A DNA stretch of 64,000 nt from the NCBI RefSeq assembly GCF_000519185.1, contig NZ_JAFA01000005.1, positions 330,706 through 394,705 of the forward strand. Reading direction: 5' to 3'. The position numbers were made by a program, and so were the translations under genes. Shown one piece after another: positions 62,499 through 64,000 of this stretch. Position 1 is the first letter of the stretch. Each line of letters starts with the position of its first letter. The notes beneath the pieces were generated by a model. That model did not search any database, was not told the origin of the DNA, and was given only the letters and a program-made list of their open reading frames with translations. This stretch comes from Paraburkholderia nodosa DSM 21604. GTDB taxonomy: Bacteria; Pseudomonadota; Gammaproteobacteria; Burkholderiales; Burkholderiaceae.

Positions 62499-63758
62499 AT
62501 GAAGATTTCTTTTGCTCCCCTCGCGGCTGCGGCCGCAGCGTTCATTTCACTTGGCGCCGCGTCTCCGGCGTTCGCGGATCAAGCCCCGGGCCCCTGGGTC
62601 ACGAGCTGGGCGACGGCCCTACAGTCGATTCCCGAGCGCGACGCGCTCCCGGCGCTGTATCGCGCGCCCGAGGTCGCCGGGCGTACCGTTCGGCAGATCG
62701 TGTATCCGACGCTGGGCGGCACGGTTGCGCGGGTGCATGTGAGTAACCTCTACGGGCGCACGCCGCTCGTGATAGAGGCGATGGCGATTGCGCCGTCCGC
62801 GGGCGGCGCGGCGGCGAGCGAGGCGGGTACGGCGCATGTGACCTTCGGCGGGCGGCCGGCGGTGTCGGTGCCTCCCGGTGCTGCGCTCGATAGCGATCCG
62901 GTGCAGATCGATCTGAAGGCGCACGCACCCTACGCCATCAGTTCCTATATGGGACCCGAGCAAAAGATGGTCGCGTGGCACCGCGTGGCGAGTCAGGTGA
63001 ATTACGTCTCGCGTCCGGGCAATCACGTCGCGGATCCGTCGATCGGTGCGTTCACCCAGCGCTTTACGCAGTACGCGTGGGTGACGGGGCTGGCGGTCGA
63101 GGCGCCAGGGGCGTCAACGGTCGCGGCGATCGGCGATTCCATTACCGATGGCATGCGTTCCTCGCTCAATCAGAACCGTCGCTGGCCGGACGCGTTGGCG
63201 CGCCGCATCGCGCAGTCGCCGGGCACGGATCTCGCCGTGATCGATCTCGGGATTAGCGGCAACCGGCTGCTGAGCGATTCGCCTTGCTACGGCGAGGCGC
63301 TCGAGCGGCGCTTTGGCCGCGACGCGCTCGGCCACCCGGGCGTGAAGACCGTGGTGCTGCTCATCGGCATCAACGACATCAACTTCCAGGCGATGCCGGC
63401 CCGATCGGGCCTCGACTGCGACTTTCCTCATACGCACGTGGACGCGAACGACCTGATCGCGGGCTACCGCCGTGTGATCGCGCAGGCGCACGGACGCGGC
63501 GTACGCATTTTCGGCGCAACGCTCACGCCGGCTTCGCTTCCGCCGGAGCGCGAGGCGATCCGCACGGCGGTGAACCAGTGGATCCGGACGAGCGGGGCGT
63601 TCGACGGCGTGGTCGATTTCGACGCGGCGCTGCGGGACCCGGCGGATCCCGCGCGACTGCGTTACGGCTATGACAGCGGCGACCACATCCACCCAAGCGA
63701 TGCGGGCTACGCGGCGATGGCGAATGCGGTGCCGCTGGAGGTCCTTACCCGGAAGTGA
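62499..63758 (+). CDS. Secreted SGNH/GDSL-family hydrolase
   Basis: 419 residues. Signal peptide MKISFAPLAAAAAAFISLGA with cleavage near AFADQ. The first ~190 residues (GPWVTSWATALQSIPERDAL) form an N-terminal domain typical of this GDSL subgroup, then AAIGDSITDG carries the Ser, LGISGNRLL the Gly block, LLIGINDINF the Asn block, and YGYDSGDHIHPSDAGYAAMA the Asp-x-x-His pair. It is a periplasmic or extracellular esterase/lipase; the substrate is unknown. It is divergent from paaA but no functional link is visible. The ATG at 62499 begins the signal peptide. Confidence 0.9.
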   Translation: MKISFAPLAAAAAAFISLGAASPAFADQAPGPWVTSWATALQSIPERDALPALYRAPEVAGRTVRQIVYPTLGGTVARVHVSNLYGRTPLVIEAMAIAPSAGGAAASEAGTAHVTFGGRPAVSVPPGAALDSDPVQIDLKAHAPYAISSYMGPEQKMVAWHRVASQVNYVSRPGNHVADPSIGAFTQRFTQYAWVTGLAVEAPGASTVAAIGDSITDGMRSSLNQNRRWPDALARRIAQSPGTDLAVIDLGISGNRLLSDSPCYGEALERRFGRDALGHPGVKTVVLLIGINDINFQAMPARSGLDCDFPHTHVDANDLIAGYRRVIAQAHGRGVRIFGATLTPASLPPEREAIRTAVNQWIRTSGAFDGVVDFDAALRDPADPARLRYGYDSGDHIHPSDAGYAAMANAVPLEVLTRK

Positions 63759-63793
63759 GGAATATTTTCGTCACCCCCTTGCACAGCGCCGGC

Positions 63794-63815
63794 GGGGGCG
63801 ATAAGATTCGCCCCC
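63794..63815 (+). terminator. Hairpin after the SGNH hydrolase gene
   Basis: GGGGGCG-ATAAGATT-CGCCCCC; only TT follows. Stable stem, weak as a terminator. Its region may also include TTGCAC (63780-63785) / TAAGAT (63802-63807), a possible upstream promoter. Confidence 0.4.
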
Positions 63816-63825
63816 TTCGCAGTTC

Positions 63826-63840
63826 GATGTCTCAGACATC
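63826..63840. repeat. Perfect palindrome upstream of the rrn-like promoter
   Basis: GATGTCT-C-AGACATC, 7-bp arms with a one-base centre, about 80 bases upstream of the -35. Possible binding site of a regulator such as Fis-like or stringent-control factor; not identified. Confidence 0.4.
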
Positions 63841-63906
63841 AGGGCAGCGAAGGCCGCCGCGGAAACCGGCGGACGCAGGAGTCGGCAGCTTTTTTAAGCG
63901 GTGAGC

Positions 63907-63947
63907 GAAAAAAAGGGGTTGACGAAGCGAAAAAGATTCTTCATAAT
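63907..63947 (+). promoter_or_regulatory. Strong promoter, probably of a ribosomal RNA operon
   Basis: TTGACG (63919-63924), 17 bases, CATAAT (63942-63947), preceded by an A-rich UP-like tract, and followed by TCTCGTTTCTCTGCTGCTGA, the leader start I associate with Burkholderia 16S rRNA operons. The rRNA itself would begin beyond the window, so this is not proven. The leader includes a GCTGCT/AGCAGC-like stem (63959-63973). Confidence 0.7.
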
Positions 63948-64000
63948 CTCGTTTCTCTGCTGCTGACGCAGCAACGCAGAAGGAAGCCGGTAGTTAGGTG

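Noticed and set aside
1..64000. tRNA genes, CRISPR arrays, insertion sequences, integrases or attachment sites
   Set aside because: No T-loop words in a cloverleaf context, no regular repeat-spacer pattern and no transposase or integrase motif was seen on either strand.

Overview
The window is a gene-dense, GC-rich stretch of a Burkholderiaceae main chromosome, most likely Burkholderia or Paraburkholderia sensu lato. The evidence is the strong G/C bias at third codon positions, the arrangement SAH riboswitch-ahcY-small membrane protein-metF, the Burkholderia-type block hpd / AsnC regulator / GNAT / paaR / DUF1835 / paaEDCBA, and a promoter at the right edge that looks like a betaproteobacterial rRNA operon promoter. 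Almost everything is housekeeping or metabolic. I see no insertion sequence, prophage, CRISPR array or tRNA gene.

Layout. 1-6.9 kb: 5' part of an AidB-like acyl-CoA dehydrogenase, a GMC oxidoreductase, a DUF937/OmpA-domain envelope protein, and a LysR regulator divergent from an LrgA/LrgB (CidA/CidB) membrane pair. 7-10 kb: SAH riboswitch, ahcY, a small membrane protein and metF (methyl cycle). 10.2-17.4 kb: dppABCDF dipeptide ABC transporter followed by a TraB/GumN protein. 17.4-22.6 kb: minus-strand pxpBCA (5-oxoprolinase) and the DUF969/DUF979 membrane pair, with a divergent winged-helix regulator and a palindromic operator. 22.6-32.2 kb: 5-formyltetrahydrofolate cyclo-ligase, lytic transglycosylase Slt, an NDUFA9-like epimerase, a glutathione S-transferase, cca, DUF2905, a MidA-like methyltransferase, a pteridine-reductase-like SDR, folB and ttcA. 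32.3-38.7 kb: glmU-glmS, a sirtuin, a non-coding stretch with a cluster of DnaA-box-like sites, a DMT exporter and a small secreted protein. 39-45.5 kb: small genes, a Mut7-C RNase-like protein, a beta-hydroxyacid dehydrogenase, a degenerate receiver protein, a candidate small RNA, argC, a PEBP-family protein, an orphan LuxR-type response regulator and pyrE. 45.9-53.4 kb: an MFS transporter, maeB and a 1200-aa indolepyruvate ferredoxin oxidoreductase. 53.7-62.3 kb: a small secreted ORF, hpd, an AsnC/Lrp regulator, a GNAT, paaR, a DUF1835 protein and the phenylacetyl-CoA epoxidase operon paaABCDE with its operator. 62.5-64 kb: a secreted SGNH hydrolase and a strong rrn-like promoter that fires out of the window.

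Functional themes are peptide and pyroglutamate use (dpp plus pxp), one-carbon and folate metabolism (ahcY, metF, cyclo-ligase, folB, SDR), amino-sugar precursors for the envelope (glmU, glmS, slt), and aromatic amino acid / phenylacetate catabolism (ior, hpd, paa). The least explained items are the sRNA-like unit at 41868-41962, the DnaA-box cluster at 36967-37195, the pxp operator with the DUF969/979 pair, a receiver protein without its phospho-acceptor, and two small secreted ORFs. All calls were made by reading the sequence; no database search was run.
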